Assembly: GCA_022453515.1 (NCBI GenBank) | Contig: JAJNNY010000091.1 | Coordinates: forward strand, 53,230-117,229 | DNA from: Astrocystis sublimbata | Lineage: Eukaryota > Ascomycota > Sordariomycetes > Xylariales > Xylariaceae | Direction: 5' to 3' | DNA length: 64,000 nucleotides | Shown: positions 23,053 through 36,930 of the stretch, in pieces | How the letters are laid out: the number at the start of each line of letters is the position of its first letter | Position numbering within the stretch: position 1 is the first letter of the stretch | Notes under the pieces: model-generated | What the model was told of the DNA's origin: nothing | What the model saw: only the letters and a program-made list of their open reading frames with translations | The model's database searches: none | Translations under genes and position numbers: made by a program

Positions 23053-24909
23053 TGTACACCATTATCGAGCTGTTGGCCTGCGTAGGCTTGATCTGGGGGT
23101 TCTTCGTGCTGCTGGTCCAAGCCCTGGGCTCTTTCAAGCTGTAAGTATAAGTCCGAGTCCCCATCGTACCGCGCCCCCGGATACCGCCTATGCCCCTGGT
23201 CTTGGCTTGCCTTGTCTTGCCTTATCTTTGCCTGTCTTTGCCTCCTACCTAGATGTCCACATTGGTACTACATTCGTATACACACAAACACACACCTCGA
23301 CAACAAACGAACAAACGAACCGAAGACTGAACTGACTGACTAACTGACTGACCCTTCGCCAACCACCCACAGCTTCCAACACTACTCCTCCATCCCCAAC
23401 AAACCCGTCTCCATCAGCCTCCCGCACGACGACATCCCCCATGTCACCGTCATCCGCCCCGCCAAGGGCCTCGAGCCCGCCCTCTACGAGTGTCTGGCCT
23501 CCATCTTCCACCAGACCTACCCGCGCGACAAGCTGACCATCTACTTCTGCGTCGAATCGCGCCACGACCCGGCCTACCCCGTCCTGCGCCAGCTGCTCGA
23601 CGACTTCCCCGGCTTCGACGCCCGCATCTTCGTCGAGGCCGAGGACCCTTATCTCTCAAACACCAACAACAATGTCGGCCCCAACCCCAAGATCCGCAAC
23701 GTGAGCCGCGCCTTCCGCGAGGCCAAGGGCGATATCCTCTGGCCCCTTGACTGCAACATCTGGATCGCCAAGGATGTCGCGGGGCGCATGGTCGACAAGC
23801 TGTGCGGCTTCACCTCCTCCGACGGAAAGACCACCAAGCCCAAGCCCTACAAGTTCGTCCACCAGCTGCCCCTCGTCGTCGACACCGTCACCTCCATGAC
23901 GCACCACAGCACCTCCGGACAAGCCCTGCTCTCGCGCTCCTCCGTGACGGGCGGCTCGTCCAGCACCGGCTCCGTCGGCGTGCCCACCTCGATCCTCTCG
24001 CGCTCCTGGGCGCACGGCGGCGGGCGGCTCGAAGAGGCCTTCATGGCCACCACGCACGCCAAATTCTACTGCGCCATCAACACCGTCGGCGTCGCACCCT
24101 GCATCGTGGGCAAGAGCAACATGTTCCGCAAGTCCCACCTCGACTTCGCCACCGACCCGACGAAAAACCCGATTCTGCTGAAGGGCACAACAGCCGCGCG
24201 CCTGCCGAAGGGCGTCGACCATTTCTCCTACTACATGTGCGAGGACCACCATATCGGCGACTTGCTCTGGCGCACCCATATCCCGGGCCACGCGAACCAC
24301 GGCTTAGCGTACGGCGATCTCGCCATCCAGCCCATGGCAGGCATGTCGGTGCGCGCATACGCCGCGCGCCGTGTGCGTTGGTTGCGCGCTAGGAAGTGGA
24401 CGGTTCTGTCCGCGACGCTCGTCGAGCATGGGGTCGAGAGTCTCGTCTGCTGCTTCTACCTCGCCTTCGGGCTAACGACCGCACCACTCCCCTTCCTCCG
24501 CAACGACAACAATACCCTAGCCATCCCACAGACCTGGACCGCGCTCTTCCAGATATGGTTCCTCCTCGTCACAATCTGGATGCTCGTCGACCGCGCCGTG
24601 TCAAAGCTGCTGCACTCGGGCTTCAGCATCTCAACCGAGACGAATACACCGTCGTTTGCGAAAGGCGCAAGTCGCGGCGGCGCAGAGAAGAGGCCTTTCG
24701 GCCAGTGGTTGTTGGCCTGGGTCGGGAGGGAGGTTCTGGCGCTGCCGATTTGGACTTGGGCTGTTTTCCTCGGCACGGGCGTTAGTTGGCGCGGGAGACG
24801 GTTTAGGGTCAGGGCTGATATGACGGTTGTTGCTGTTGATGAGGATGATGGAAGTGGTGGGGGTAAGGGTAGGGAGGGGAATGGGAATGGGGGTGCGAAG
24901 ATCGATTGA
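23052..24909 (+). CDS. ceramide glucosyltransferase (glucosylceramide synthase, GT21)
   Basis: Predicted 541-aa Golgi membrane enzyme that transfers glucose from UDP-glucose to ceramide. Exon 1 (23052-23140) encodes the N-terminal TM segment; a 232-nt intron (23141-23372) full of short repeats follows; exon 2 is 23373-24909. Family landmarks in order: VTVIRPAKGLEPALYECL; CVESRHDPA (first Asp/Glu region); ILWPLDCNIW (D2-like); NTVGVAPCIVGKSNMFRKS; YYMCEDHHIGDLLW (D3); and the terminal R(R)VRW motif in RAYAARRVRWLRARK. Two or three C-terminal hydrophobic segments follow, as in fungal members. The last 20 residues are a Gly-rich, probably disordered tail. All signature residues are present. The start at 23052 is the first ATG that runs into the TM segment; the upstream ATG at 23041 opens only a three-codon frame. 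Confidence 0.92.
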
Positions 24910-25942
24910 TTGATCAGATGAGGAGCAGATCAATTCAGCTCAGTTCAGATCAGAAACAGAGCTGGAGCAGATCAGAAGCAGATCAGGAAGCAGCTGTCGG
25001 TAGGTAATGAGGAAAAATGGAATTTTTTGATACCCGCTTTCCTTTCCCTCCCTTTCCGCAACGTACATACACAAATAGACAGATGCATACATGCCCACAT
25101 ATTTAGATGGATAGAGAAAAAAAAAAAGACTCGTTAAGAAAAGAAACTTCGATAAATTTTCAGGGTCCTGTCATTCTACCCACGTCCCTTGAAGGGAGGG
25201 AATGGTGTGTCCCTCCGTCTAGCCCAATCAATCAACCGTCTCGTCTCCCTCGCCCCTGAGCTGAGCTGAGCCCGTGTTACCGTGATACAAGACTGCCCTG
25301 CCCTGTTCTCCTCATCAAACTCTCACTTCCTTCAAGCCTACCTCTATCGATCTATTAGATAACTTGGCAATGTAACTTGTCTTATAACTTACGACCTAAC
25401 GAACAGGATTAAGAAGGCTATAGCACACACACACACTCTCTCTCCCCCTCTCTCGCGACACACACACAAAGTAAGCATCCAAGATCATATATACTCTTCT
25501 TTAAAAAACGTAATCATTAACCAGAAAACTTAACACTAAACCCAAAACCAAAACTGAAAAACTATATAGGGGTATCCGGGGTAATAAATAAATAAAACCT
25601 GTGCAATGATGATGACGATGACGATGATGGTGAGATGAGTAGAAAACCCGCTAATACCCAATACCCAATATCCAATATCCAATGCCAGATCATGATATCA
25701 TTTCATCCCTTCATTCATCCTTCCAAAATGCTTTCTCTCTCTCATATGCTGTTTATCCATCCTGTGCCATTGCCTACACTGTGCCCGATAGTAGGCACGT
25801 ATATATATAGGTGTGTGTATGTGTGTGTGTGTGACGATAAAGGCGATCATGATAAACCATGCCCTAGCAAGCCCAACAATGCGAGTGTATAGCTAGGTAG
25901 ACAGACAGATAGAAGGATCAACCTTCTCGTCATTATCATCGT
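24910..25942. other. intergenic region with microsatellites
   Basis: 1.03 kb between the convergent 3' ends of ceramide glucosyltransferase (+) and the large Sel1-like gene (-). It contains CAGATCA-type short repeats (24915-24990), a CA/CT tract (about 25422-25468) and a TA/GT tract (about 25801-25834). No gene seen. Confidence 0.55.
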
Positions 25943-28900
25943 CTAAATCTCCCGACTCTGACTCATAAAAGTCTTAGCCAGCTCGTCGCCCCCCTTCTGC
26001 GCCGTCTCCATCCAATGCAGCGCCACACACATGAGCGCCGGGTCGCTCCTCACATCATTATTAATCCCACTCGGGTCCCCTGCGCCCGTACCACTCAGGC
26101 CCGGCATGGCCGGCACCCGGGAGCGATCGCCCTGGTGTCTCGTGCTGCTCCCAGGGCGCATGCTGCTCGTATCCAGCCCGCTCGGCTGCTTGAAGATGTC
26201 GCGGGGCTTGGACAGCGGCAGCGTCGTGCGCGCGACGAGTTCGGGGTTCGAGAGCTGGAGGAGCCCGAGCTCGCGCTGCGCCGTGGGATCGCCCTCCTTG
26301 GCCGCGATCGTCAACATCCGCGCCGCGTCGTGCAGAGAGCTCTTCGGGAACAGCAGGTCCGGCATGCTGCTCACGGTGTAGCCGTTGTTGGACTTGCGCG
26401 ACGCGTCGACGATGCCGTCCGCGACCTCTACCATTGTCGACACGATCTCGTTCTTGAGCGACATGGCTGCTACAACGGTGTCGAAGTACGCATCGTTGCG
26501 GTCGAGGTCGAGCACGGAAGCAGGCACGAATGCGCTGATGAACTGCAAGTCGCGGAATAAAGTCTTGGGACGAATCTCGATATCCCGGAGGAGAGATTGG
26601 AGCACTGTGCGTAATGACTCTTGATGCCCTTTGTGGGCGGGGGCAATCGAGCGCGTCTCGACGTCTGAGATGGTTCGTATAGCAAGGCCTGACGTGGGGG
26701 TTCCATGCGTGGTAGTAGGCCGTCGGTCTTTCTCATTTAGCTCCTGCCTACTGTGCCCGCGCAGATCGTCGTGGGTGGTTTGATGTCGCGGCGTTAAACG
26801 CGGGCGACGACTACCGGAAGATAGAGAAGCACTGATGAGCTGCTCGAGCTCGTGGAGGATCTTGAGTTTAGCATAAGGATTGGGGTGGATAGAGAACATT
26901 CTCAACAACCGCTGGTAGGCCTTCCTGTACGGGAATATGGAGGTATCTTTCAAAGCCGCTGAAGGCAGTTTCAAAGAGGACTTTTCCTTGAACGCGGAGC
27001 TGACGATATGTCGTGAAGATGGGCTGTCACGTCTACGCGAGCCTTGACCACCCTGAGAGTCCCCAATTTCACGCAAATTGATCGAGCTCTTCTTCTTCTC
27101 CAATGACCGTTGTTTTGTTTGTCCGGAAGAGGTGTCTTGATTCGCCGAGGTCCGCTTGGCAACCTCATCCTCGGCCGAGCGAAGATCTAGACACTCCTGA
27201 CCCAGTTCGCTGAACCAGATGTCTGTTTCCGAGCCATAAGCATAGAGGAAGTTACCCAGGTCAGATATGAGCAGGCTGTAAAGAGTCTGGCGAAGATCGG
27301 ATAAAAAGCGGTGCTTCTCTTCCGAGAGGCGCTGTTGCTGAATCGTCTCGGTGGACGAAGCGGTTGTATCTTGGGTCAAAGAGGCTGACGAAGGTATCGA
27401 CTGTTGGTATGGATGCGAGAACAGTCCTGGCAAGCCACCTCGACTGCCGGTGGGAGACTGAGCCCGAGACGTCGCCGAACTGCTGGCCGACATGGTTGAG
27501 TTGAAGGGCGAGAAGAACGTTGTGGCGGAATCAATGGACGGCGACGAATGGCCGTAATGATAATCACGGGCATCCGACATGTCCAACGCGGCTGTGCTCG
27601 CTCGAGACCAACTCCGGCGTCCCGAGTCGAGCGAGATCTGGCTTCGGTTGCTCATACCGCGCAACACCGAACTAGGGCGGTTGGCAGTAGGCGTCCACCT
27701 TTGATTGTACTCGCTGCTGATGATACTCATGGCATCATCATTAGCTCCGTAGTTGCTCTCGCGATCTCGACTGCGACGGGGAGGGCCATCGAATGTCTTG
27801 CGGTCTCGCATAAATAGTGCGCTCGACCAGAGAACAGGATTAGAAGTTACACTGTCGCCAACCAACCTGCCCACGCAATTGTCGATTTCGCAACAAAGGC
27901 GGTGGATTCGTTCTTCGCCTGCACAGACGTTTCTAATGTGCGACTGCTGCAGCCACTTGTTTGTCTTCTCCACCTGGTCGTCTGTGAGTTTGTTCGGGCC
28001 ACCGTGCTCCTCCCGAGCAGCGAGCAGTCCGAGCATCTGAGACTCGGCTTTGTGAATGAAGTTCAGTGTAGGATTACGCGCCAGTTGGGCACGGCTCTCC
28101 TGGAATGAGCCCGGCATTCGAGGCACACCCATAATCTTGAGAGCACTGCAGAGAGTGCGGGCATGTACATAGACGTCCGAGTTGCGAACTTCCGTTACGT
28201 ACCACATCTTGTCACGGAGAGCCTTGAGGCGTGTCATCATGGTGTCGACCAATCCCTCATGTCTTTCTTGGCTTTGCTTGAGCCATATAAGCCAGGCGTC
28301 GTACTCTTCAATCGCCGACGCAGATTGATGGAGCGAATCGCGCGGGCCGCGCGAGAAGATATTAAGCAATGACGAGAACCCATTCTTTCGCAGCGAAGGA
28401 GAAGCAAGTGAGTTCAGTTGCTGAAGAGTTCTCCAGTACAGGTGGGCAGACACAAAGTCCGACTGAATTCGAGATTGCGAGGACGCTGCCGTTAACATGG
28501 CAATCAGTACTGAATGGTCCCCCTGGGAGGTCGTGTCGTCCCGTTTACGGTAAGGATTACGGCTGTTCATGTTCTTCTCCGGCGTGAGTATCTTAGTCTT
28601 CGATCGATATTTCTTCAGGCGCGATGCCCGATTGCTGAACGTAGTATGTGCGTCCTCGCCCTCCAGATTACGTGGGATCTCGAAGTCTTCCACAAGTCTC
28701 AAGATAGAATCACGTAGCTGGTGGTAGTCTTTGCTGAGTTCGGATTTCTCCTCTGGCTCTTCATCTTCACTGGTTGCAGAGGAAGGATCTTCGTCCTCTT
28801 CTTCCTCATCGGGGTCATAAGTCATCTGCATGGAGAGTCTCTCTCCATCCGCCGAGACGAATAGTACAGCCCATTTCTCGGCACATGGGTGACACGAGCC

Positions 28901-31339
28901 TTGTACGGCGTCGGCGCCGAGAACCCGAGTCATTTCACGCATAGCCGCGCGGAGTTTCTGACCGTCTTCCTCAAAGCTATCCGGCGGGCGCGAAGGCGCT
29001 TCCGAAAAAGATGGGGAATACCGTTGAGGCGTCCCCAACGTTCGATCAATTAGGGGCTCGTACCCTGTGGTCTCGCTACGCACAGGCGATACACTCATGC
29101 CGAAAACCGACGCACTATCCATCTCTCGCCTTGATGTCGCTACAGAGATGGGTTGCGAGATAGCGGAAAACCCAGACAGCGAAGGAGCCGCAGACCGCGC
29201 ACCGCTCGAGTGGGCAGATTGGGGACGGCGCTCTGGGAAAAGAGCATTGACCAAGGTAACAAGATCAGCGGGACTAATGACAAGAAAAGGATGCACCTCG
29301 GCAGTCTCTCGCAGGGAGGTAATGGACCTGGCTGGAAGGAGTCTCGCCGTCTTCTGGGCCCTGGACGGCTTAAACCGACCTACGAGGTTCTCGATGTGTT
29401 TCTTAATCTTCAAAGGAGTGGATACCGGCTGTCCCAAGTGGTGTGGTACTAACATGTCATTGACCAGGTCTCGAGCCTTGAGTGCGACATTCTTGAGTAT
29501 TCTTTGGCAGCCATACTCGGTGATATTGTACTCGGCCATCATGCCGAAATTCTCAGGATGAATAAGGACAGCAGTAAGCCAGTTGGAGAAGATCCATTTG
29601 TACACGAACCAGTGCCTTGTGGAATCAACCTTGGAGGGGGCCAGATTCTGTAGATGGCGAAGGATCTCATTTCCTAGTTCCATGATGCCCTCTGGGATGC
29701 CCGTGCCGTCTTCATCATCGAGTAGGTCGAAAAGGTCGTCCAGGACTTGGTCATAGAATTCCTCAATCCTGATGGTATCCTTTGTGGTCCAATCTCCGAT
29801 GTCGTGGAATCGGTTACCTTGGGGGTCATCAGCCCTGTCCAGGAGGAACGCACCGTCCTTCAAAACCTTCATGATAAACCATTCCATGCTAGACCGCCCA
29901 GCCCAGTCGCGCATAGCCGACCAAGCGTTGACTATGGCGACGAGAACATTTTCGTATTCGACAGGGGCTGCTTGGATTAGACGCGCGCAGGCGGTTGACC
30001 ATACCTGTGTTCTTCTCCTGTCCTCGGCGCTGTCTGGGCCAGCTGAATTGGCAAAACAAGTATAGATGAGGGTTGACAAGGGGTCGTGGCGTTGGAACGA
30101 CAGGAGCCGCTCAACAGCACTAGCAGAGGTTTTATTGGCGGTGCTGGCACTTCCACGACCGCTGGACTGCGCGCTGCCAAAGGGTAAGACAGACTCTATA
30201 GGATCCAATCCAACATGATATACAGTGAGAGCTTGGAGCTCGGCCACACTTAAGGCACACAATCGAGAGGCTAAATAGTCGGGGTTGGTCCGCAGCTGGG
30301 CTAGAAAATGGAGGATGGTGTCTCTGGAGGTGGCGTCGAGATCAGCTAGGAAAGGAGTGACAGGGCTGCCACTGATGCTCCCAGCAACACTAGGGGGATG
30401 GTCCAATGTATCGGACGAAGCCATGCCGGCCGGCTGCAGGTGGTGGAGATGGTGGTCCATGTCTGGTTCCAAAAGGGCGAAGCGACGGGTGGCGTCGCAA
30501 CTATTACGAACATCCTGAATGGCATCATACACCTTGGCAAACATGTGGGTGTCACCGGACCGGAACAGATCGGCCAGATTCCGTTGGGTGGTCTCGCCGC
30601 AACGGGTGAGACGCGCAGACAGGGCGGTCGAGATGAGGCTCCTCTGGAGACGTATGCGCGTGCTGGCGCGCTTGCGCTCCTGATACTTGGAGAGTCGAAC
30701 CAGATGGGCCAGCTCTTGGAGGGTGGTCCCCTCGTCCTCCACGGTTACGTAATTCGCCGAGAATTGGGATGCGTCGGCCAGGAGAGGCTGTGGCAGCTTG
30801 CGAGCGGGTCCATTTTCATCATCGGCGTCATCATCATCTTGGCGGTTGTCCTTGAGGGTGTCCTTGAGTGCATCCTTCAACGCGGAGTGAGGCGTGCTCG
30901 AGGACGAGACGGCGGCCGAATCGTGGACCGAGCTCGTGTTTGGTTCGGATGGGGCCGCCTGTTCCACCAAAGGTTTTAAGGGCACACTCGTGCCAGCGTC
31001 CTGTTTTACGTCATCACGAGAGGTATTGTTGCTGTCGTTGGCAGCTATTATCGGGTCAGTGGACTCGGGCGGCGGAGCAGAGTGCACAGGGCTTCGTGAT
31101 CGATGGCGCCGTGGCTGCGCCGTGACAGCTAGGACATTGGGCGAAGGACTCGAGGGTCGAGATGGGTTCGATGCGGTCGGCGACACAGCTAGAGCGCAGC
31201 GCATGAAAAGATCAGCAAGCACTGCTACGGGGCGCGAGGCGCAAGGGCACGGGGATCCATGTCTCGTGCGGGATCACTCACTGGAAGCTGGATGGACGCA
31301 GACCGGGGACGAGAGTGAGCGCTGCATGGAAATCATCAT
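25943..31339 (-). CDS. large Sel1-repeat-like fungal protein of unknown function (left-arm copy)
   Basis: Two exons on the minus strand, 31339-31282 and 31188-25943, with a 93-nt GT-AG intron; together 1768 codons, 1767 aa. I do not recognise a named function. Seen in order: Ser/Pro-rich disordered N-terminus (about 1-130); a long mostly helical region (about 150-680) with segments such as LADLFRSGDTHMFAKVYDAI and HWFVYKWIFSNWLTAVL; a second disordered part; an acidic tract DPDEEEEDEDP near residue 830; another helical block; Ser-rich low complexity (about 1190-1330); and a C-terminal part with Sel1-like helices (AARMLTIAAKEGDPTAQRELG, and later ALHWMETAQKGGDELAK). This suggests a cytoplasmic scaffold, but that is inference. 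The short first exon rests on splice signals and matching phase. Most of this gene (26174 to its start) is mirrored in the right arm. Confidence 0.75.
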
Positions 31340-31989
31340 GAGCCCTGGGAGGAAGCTGGGCTAGCAGCGAGTGAGCGTCTACGGCAGCAGCGCCCGCAAG
31401 AGTGCGACCGGGCGCGAGCGAGCGTAGCGACCGCTCAGAGTTTCGGGGTGATGCTCGATTCGCATGTGCGGGTTGACAGAGAACTTTCCGCCTCGGAAGG
31501 GAGCAGTGGAAAGAAAGCAGTGACACAAGTCTCGCTTTGGGTCGGTTAAAGACGACGGGAGTGTATCGTGACAGTCAGGCTCACGCGCGGGGTGGAGATT
31601 CAGCGAGCTTAGGCAGTCTTAGCTCTCGGAGCTACCCTAGCTAGCCTGGCTGGCTGGCTGGCTGTCAAAGAGGTAGTCAAGTGGATAGATGGGAGGTGTT
31701 GAGGGTTGATAGATAGGGCGGCCAGGACGAAGTCGAGGGCAGCCGGTCAAGGCGGGGTGACCGTTTTAGCTCATTTCCACGGAGGGCGACATTCGGACTC
31801 GAGCAGAAATGCGTATGGCAAGGTAGGGCTCGCTTCTGGCTAAGGTAGCAGCAAGGTATCGACCTGGGACTCTGGGACCTTGGGACCTTGGGTGTTTGGT
31901 TGGGGGCCTGGGTGTGTGTGTGGGTGGATTAATTGTAGGTAGGTAGAGACTGGTAGAGGTGGTGAGCGATGCCGTCACCTATGCTCACT

Positions 31990-32040
31990 TATATGTATGT
32001 GTATGTATGTATGTACGTATGAATATATGTACGTGTGTCT
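31990..32040. repeat. TATG/GTAT microsatellite
   Basis: Imperfect tandem tetranucleotide tract of TATG/TACG units in the 5' region of the large gene; mirrored at 58134-58184. Confidence 0.7.
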
Positions 32041-33395
32041 GTCTGTTCAGGGCCTGGTCACGGCTCTCCTCTTTACTCCGATATCTAAGGGTCCAAAATG
32101 ATGGGAATCAAGACATTGAAACATGGAAATTGGAGAAAGAGAGAAGGGAGCGGCATGAACTAGTCTGGAAAAGAAAAAGAAAAAAGTCGAAGTTGGAGAG
32201 GGAAACGAGGAAGAAGAAAGATGCGAAAGAGTCGATCAGTATCAGTACACGGGTGCTGGGCGCTGGGTGCTGGCCGGCCAGCTGTACAATGGCTGATGGG
32301 GAGTATAGCTACTGGGTTATAACGAGGAGTGAGGTGTATTGGCGGTTTTGGCATCGTTGTCCGCGGCTAGCGTCATGTAGCTGGACTGAAGCGATGGCTG
32401 GCTGCGGATACGCCAACGCCCCCTGTCGTGGCCAGCAGAGGCGGCGGGCCCAATCAGCGCACCGCGACGCCGCCGGCGACGGGGATGTGGTGTCGAGGTG
32501 TGTTGGACGGCCTAAGCTACGACCTAGTAGCACGTAGTACGCATATCGAACCGTCTAATGACAGGACCACGGCACAAGACGGTCACACAGCTTGTGGGTT
32601 GCGGGATGCGGTGGGATGTATGTGGTGTCGTGGTGTCGTGGGTGTATGTGTATATGGTGAGTGAATCCATCTCCATCCAGCCCATCGTTCGCTGTAGGTG
32701 TTATTGTTCGTCGAGCCTGTCGTTCATGCTGCGCTGATACTGTACGGATGTAGGTACAGTACGTAGCGAGCGTATGTATTGCAGCAACAGGCATGGCAAG
32801 CATGGAACATGGAACCTTCGCATGGAATATGGAGCTTTGGAGCAACGCAGCAGCAGCACCAGGGTAACGGGCAACGCATGGGTTTGCCACGATGTTGGGC
32901 CTGTCCTGGTTTTGCCTCCCTCTTCTGCCCCGGCTCTGTTCCGGTACCGTGCTGGGTTGTATCTACCGTGTTATACGACCATCACGAGCATGTGAAGTGG
33001 GTGGGTGAGCGGTACTCCTCTGGGGTGTACCGTCTTCGCCTCTTTCGAATCTGAGTGCGATGTGACCGAAAAGGGTCGAAGTTGTGGGGAACGACACGAA
33101 AAACCTGAAGTTGATTGAGGGAATTCGAAGAATACGACACGATGTCTTTCGTCATGTCATACAACCACGACGACCGCAATGGCGATGCCTCCCTTCTGAA
33201 CAGTGCTACAGTACAGACAGAAACCATGGCTACTACAGTGCTCCCCGTCACCTGATAATAACAGTGTATGATGACGGTAGGAGGATGAATACTTCCCTTT
33301 CTTTTTGGACTCAGTGCCTAGTAACCTCAGGTGTTTGTGGCTCAGTGTGTTTTGGAGTGTGGCGATACTGTATATTATGCGCGACATTCGATTTG

Positions 33396-33472
33396 GTGTG
33401 AGTGTGAGTGTGTGTTTGTGTGTGCAGGTGGTGGTGTGTGGTTTGTGGTGTGCACTGTGAGTGAGTGTGTGT
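33396..33472. repeat. GT-rich microsatellite
   Basis: Imperfect (GT)n/(GA)n tract of about 77 bp; mirrored at 56702-56778. It produces spurious Cys/Val- and His/Thr-rich frames on the two strands. Confidence 0.7.
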
Positions 33473-36400
33473 AAGTCGAAGTTGTCGGGTTGGTTGGTGT
33501 GTTTCGTGTTTCGCTGTTTCGCGGGGTTCTCTTAGTGCTGGGCTTACTGCAAGCAGGGCAAGTGCGACCAAATGCCGTGCGCCATCGCTGCTAGCCACGT
33601 CCCCTGCCACGCCTCTGCGGTATCGAACATGTCCCTTGCCACAGCAGTTGAGCCCCTCTCTACTTTCGCGGTACCTCCTTGCCTCCGTAGCTCAGATGCA
33701 ACCCCTCGACGGATCTGCCCATGGCCAGTTCTATCCAGGCCCCATCCAACTCCATCCATTCCATCCACTCCCACTGCAACCTCCACCCCCTCCCATCCAC
33801 GTCGACAATCACGAGTGACAGCATCCCTACATGGCTGAGGGCAGCACAGCATGAGCCGGGCAGCATATGAACACCAGCACCGCCTTTCGTCTCAACCCTC
33901 GAAGAATTGAGGCCAGTTTGTCCTCTCCGACAATTCTTACATTCATGTTTGCTAGCACCTACTAAGTACACACATCCCTCAGACCTCCGTGCCCGCTCGG
34001 ACTACGCAGTCGGACTGTGCGGCGAAGGGACTAAGCAAGCACTTGACTGGAAATGATTGATTAGCTGGCTGGTTGGTTGACCGACTGCGCGAGCGTGTGT
34101 TGGTGCGGCTGTGCGAGCGTGGTGTATGTGTGCGAATGACACGACAACGTCAAAGATGATGTGCTGGTCAGTAGGTAGGCGTCGAGCTGTTGTTCGCACC
34201 AAGTAAGCAGTCCGACAGAAGTAAGGTGAGTCTGGAGTCTGGAGTCTGGACTTGCCAGCGCAAGCACCGCTTCCACCGCCTTTCTGCTGATTATTGCCTT
34301 CCGCCTCGTCTTTCTCGTCACCGTCATCATACCATTATGCACTCACGAAACAAGAGATTTGGTCTTCGCTCTCGCTCTGGTCCTGGCCTCATGGCCTTAG
34401 CTTGTTTTGGTTTACTACCCAAGTAAGCCAGCAGCCTGTGTCTGACAGCTGTGAAGAGGCGGCCAGCGGGTTGCTACGCTGGCTTTGCATCGTGCATTGC
34501 TAGCACCATGCTATGATTGACGCTGTCTAACAGACGGGCGAGACGGGCTGCTTTTCTGTTTTGGTCCGCCTCCGCCATTTCGCATTAACCTATCGCATAA
34601 ACTCACATTTCACCACACTTCCCGAACCGGCTGGTTGCCGGATCATGGACCGACCATAGCTGGACGACATTTCCTGGCTCAGGTACCCAGGTAGTCAGCA
34701 ATAGCCGCTGTTTATTATGCTCGAATCTCTTTTGTTTTTCTCGCTTCTTTTGTTTCCCGCTCCTTCGCTGGCGAGTGGCAGAGGACGAGAGCGGACGTCG
34801 TCGTCAGGAGGGGAGCGAGGGGAGCCCGGCCCCAGACCAACCCGTCATATCCATCCACCCAATCCACTCCATCCACGTCGCCCACGCGCCAACCCCTCGA
34901 GGAACCAGCTCCTCTTTTTTTTTCCCTCCCTTCTTCCCCTCTGCCCCCTTTGCCAACGCATCGAAATAGCCACCTGCAAGCCCTGCAAGTGAAGAGCTTG
35001 TCGCGCCAGCCCAGCCGCTGCACGCTAGGTCGATCCACGTCCCGCATCCTCTCGTCTATCGTTGGCTGGCAACTCAGGCGCCCTGTCGCGCATGTCTTGT
35101 GCCTTTTTCCCTCCCTCGCCGCCATTGGATTGGGCATGCCGCTGCAGTGGATGACTGATGCGCCGGCATGGTGATGAGGAATCAGACGAACGGCCTGGCT
35201 CTACGGAGCCTAAGGTGAGCACAAACCGGATCCGCCACGTCCCAGTCTGGCCAATCCGCGTCCGATCCGCCTCTCGCCCAGCGGCCCCTGGACCTATCCC
35301 GAAGATCCTCGTGGCCGTTAGACCCATGCACCTCTTCGAATACCCCTTTTTCAGCCTTGTACCAATCTCGAAACCCTGCACGTCACCTGTAAGGGTACCG
35401 GCGATAGTGTCCCAGCCGCATTCTTCGCTTCCCTTCTCTTCCCTTCCCAATGCCGTCGTCGTCTTCCTCCATGGCGGGGTATAGCGCGGCCGGTTATCGA
35501 GGCCCAACTTCCGAAACAAGCATACGTTGTACAGATTGACTTGGTTTGGAAATTTAACTGCATGTTGTCGTTGTAGAGCCGTGCTGCCTGCCTGCCATCA
35601 CAGCAGCTACAACGTATTGACAACTAAGACACGGGATACAGAATAGTCACTGCAGCAGTCAAGCCTTAGCTCCTCATGCGGATTAGCCTCCATTATCCCG
35701 CCCGGCATTCTTTGTTCAACTCGCTCCTCGCTGACCGCTACAATTTTGACCTCGATGATTGGACCTCGGCAGCCAAAGCCAACTGTGAGGTCTCTTAGTC
35801 CGTTGCTGTTGGTTCCAATGGCAGCCAGCTATCAATCAATGCCCGAAAAATTCCGCGTGGTTGAGATCAGGACATGCGACTCGAGACAAGGCATTCATCA
35901 TATAAATCATCTATCCAATGATCACCAGAGCTATAAACATGATGTACGCCTATGACAGGGTATAAGCTGAGCAAGTCACGAGACAAGACGCGATTTACAC
36001 TACACATATACAGTAGATCCCGCAGCTTGCTTGATGGTTCGCGCAATGACCCCAACTTGTTTTATTTTTCATTGGATCTTTTCTCATTGGGCCGTCGTCC
36101 AGCTTCGACCTGCAAGGTACTAACTAACAAAGTACTGACTGATCACTTATCATTTGTGCTTGCCCCTTGGTTCGTACCCGCACGCCCAGGGCAACCTCGT
36201 GACGGCCCGATATTCGCCGAGTGCGAATCGTGCCGCACTTTTCGTCACTGCTTTGCTTACCTGCTCTGTCCTGCCTGACTTTCTTCTTTGTCCATCAGGT
36301 TATTCAGATTTATTCCAGGCTGACGCAGTGCCTAGTGCGTAAGTAAGACAGCGCAGCAGTAGCAGTATTGAAAAGGTTTCAACGCGGGCCGACCCGCCCC

Positions 36401-36841
36401 ATGGGCATGTGACACGTCGCGATAATCTGAAAAAAAAAAATTCATGTATATTAGGTCTAGGTCTGTATGGTCTGTATGTGGTTTTGGTTGTATGTACTCT
36501 ACTGTACCAGAGGACAGATTTAGCTTGAGATCGAGGTCGAGATCGAGGTCTGGTGATCTAGTGATCCAGCGAATGTGGACGATGTAAACAAGTAAACATC
36601 AGACGACGCACATGCCAGAAAAGAGGCAGAATGAGCTGCGTGTTTCAGATCGTGCCTAATGGAGCATTGTTGTTGCTGAACTGGTTTCCCGAAGTAGGCA
36701 GTTAAGGCAGTCATGACTGCTTTTAAGGTTGTATTGGGCAGACTTACATCCACACACTTGCAGCTGCTTGCGTGCTTATGTGCAGGCTGTTAAGCTCACG
36801 CCATAAAGACAGACATGGGAGCATATATACATACATATGGG

Positions 36842-36930
36842 TAGGAAGGAAGGGAAGGGAAGGGAAGGGGGGGTGGGGAAGGGAGGGGGGGAGAACTGAG
36901 ATGAGATGAGATGAGATGACGAGGGGAGGG
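36842..36930. repeat. purine tract with GGGAA and GAGAT repeats
   Basis: Almost pure purine strand: GGGAA units, G runs of 7, and four GAGAT units. Contains the G7 run (36867-36873) that is 6 long in the mirror copy (53302-53307). Such tracts can form unusual structures and are error-prone in sequencing. Confidence 0.75.

Noticed and set aside
25422..25834. CRISPR-like array or satellite
   Set aside because: Only simple CA, CT and GT microsatellites; no spaced repeats, and the organism is eukaryotic.
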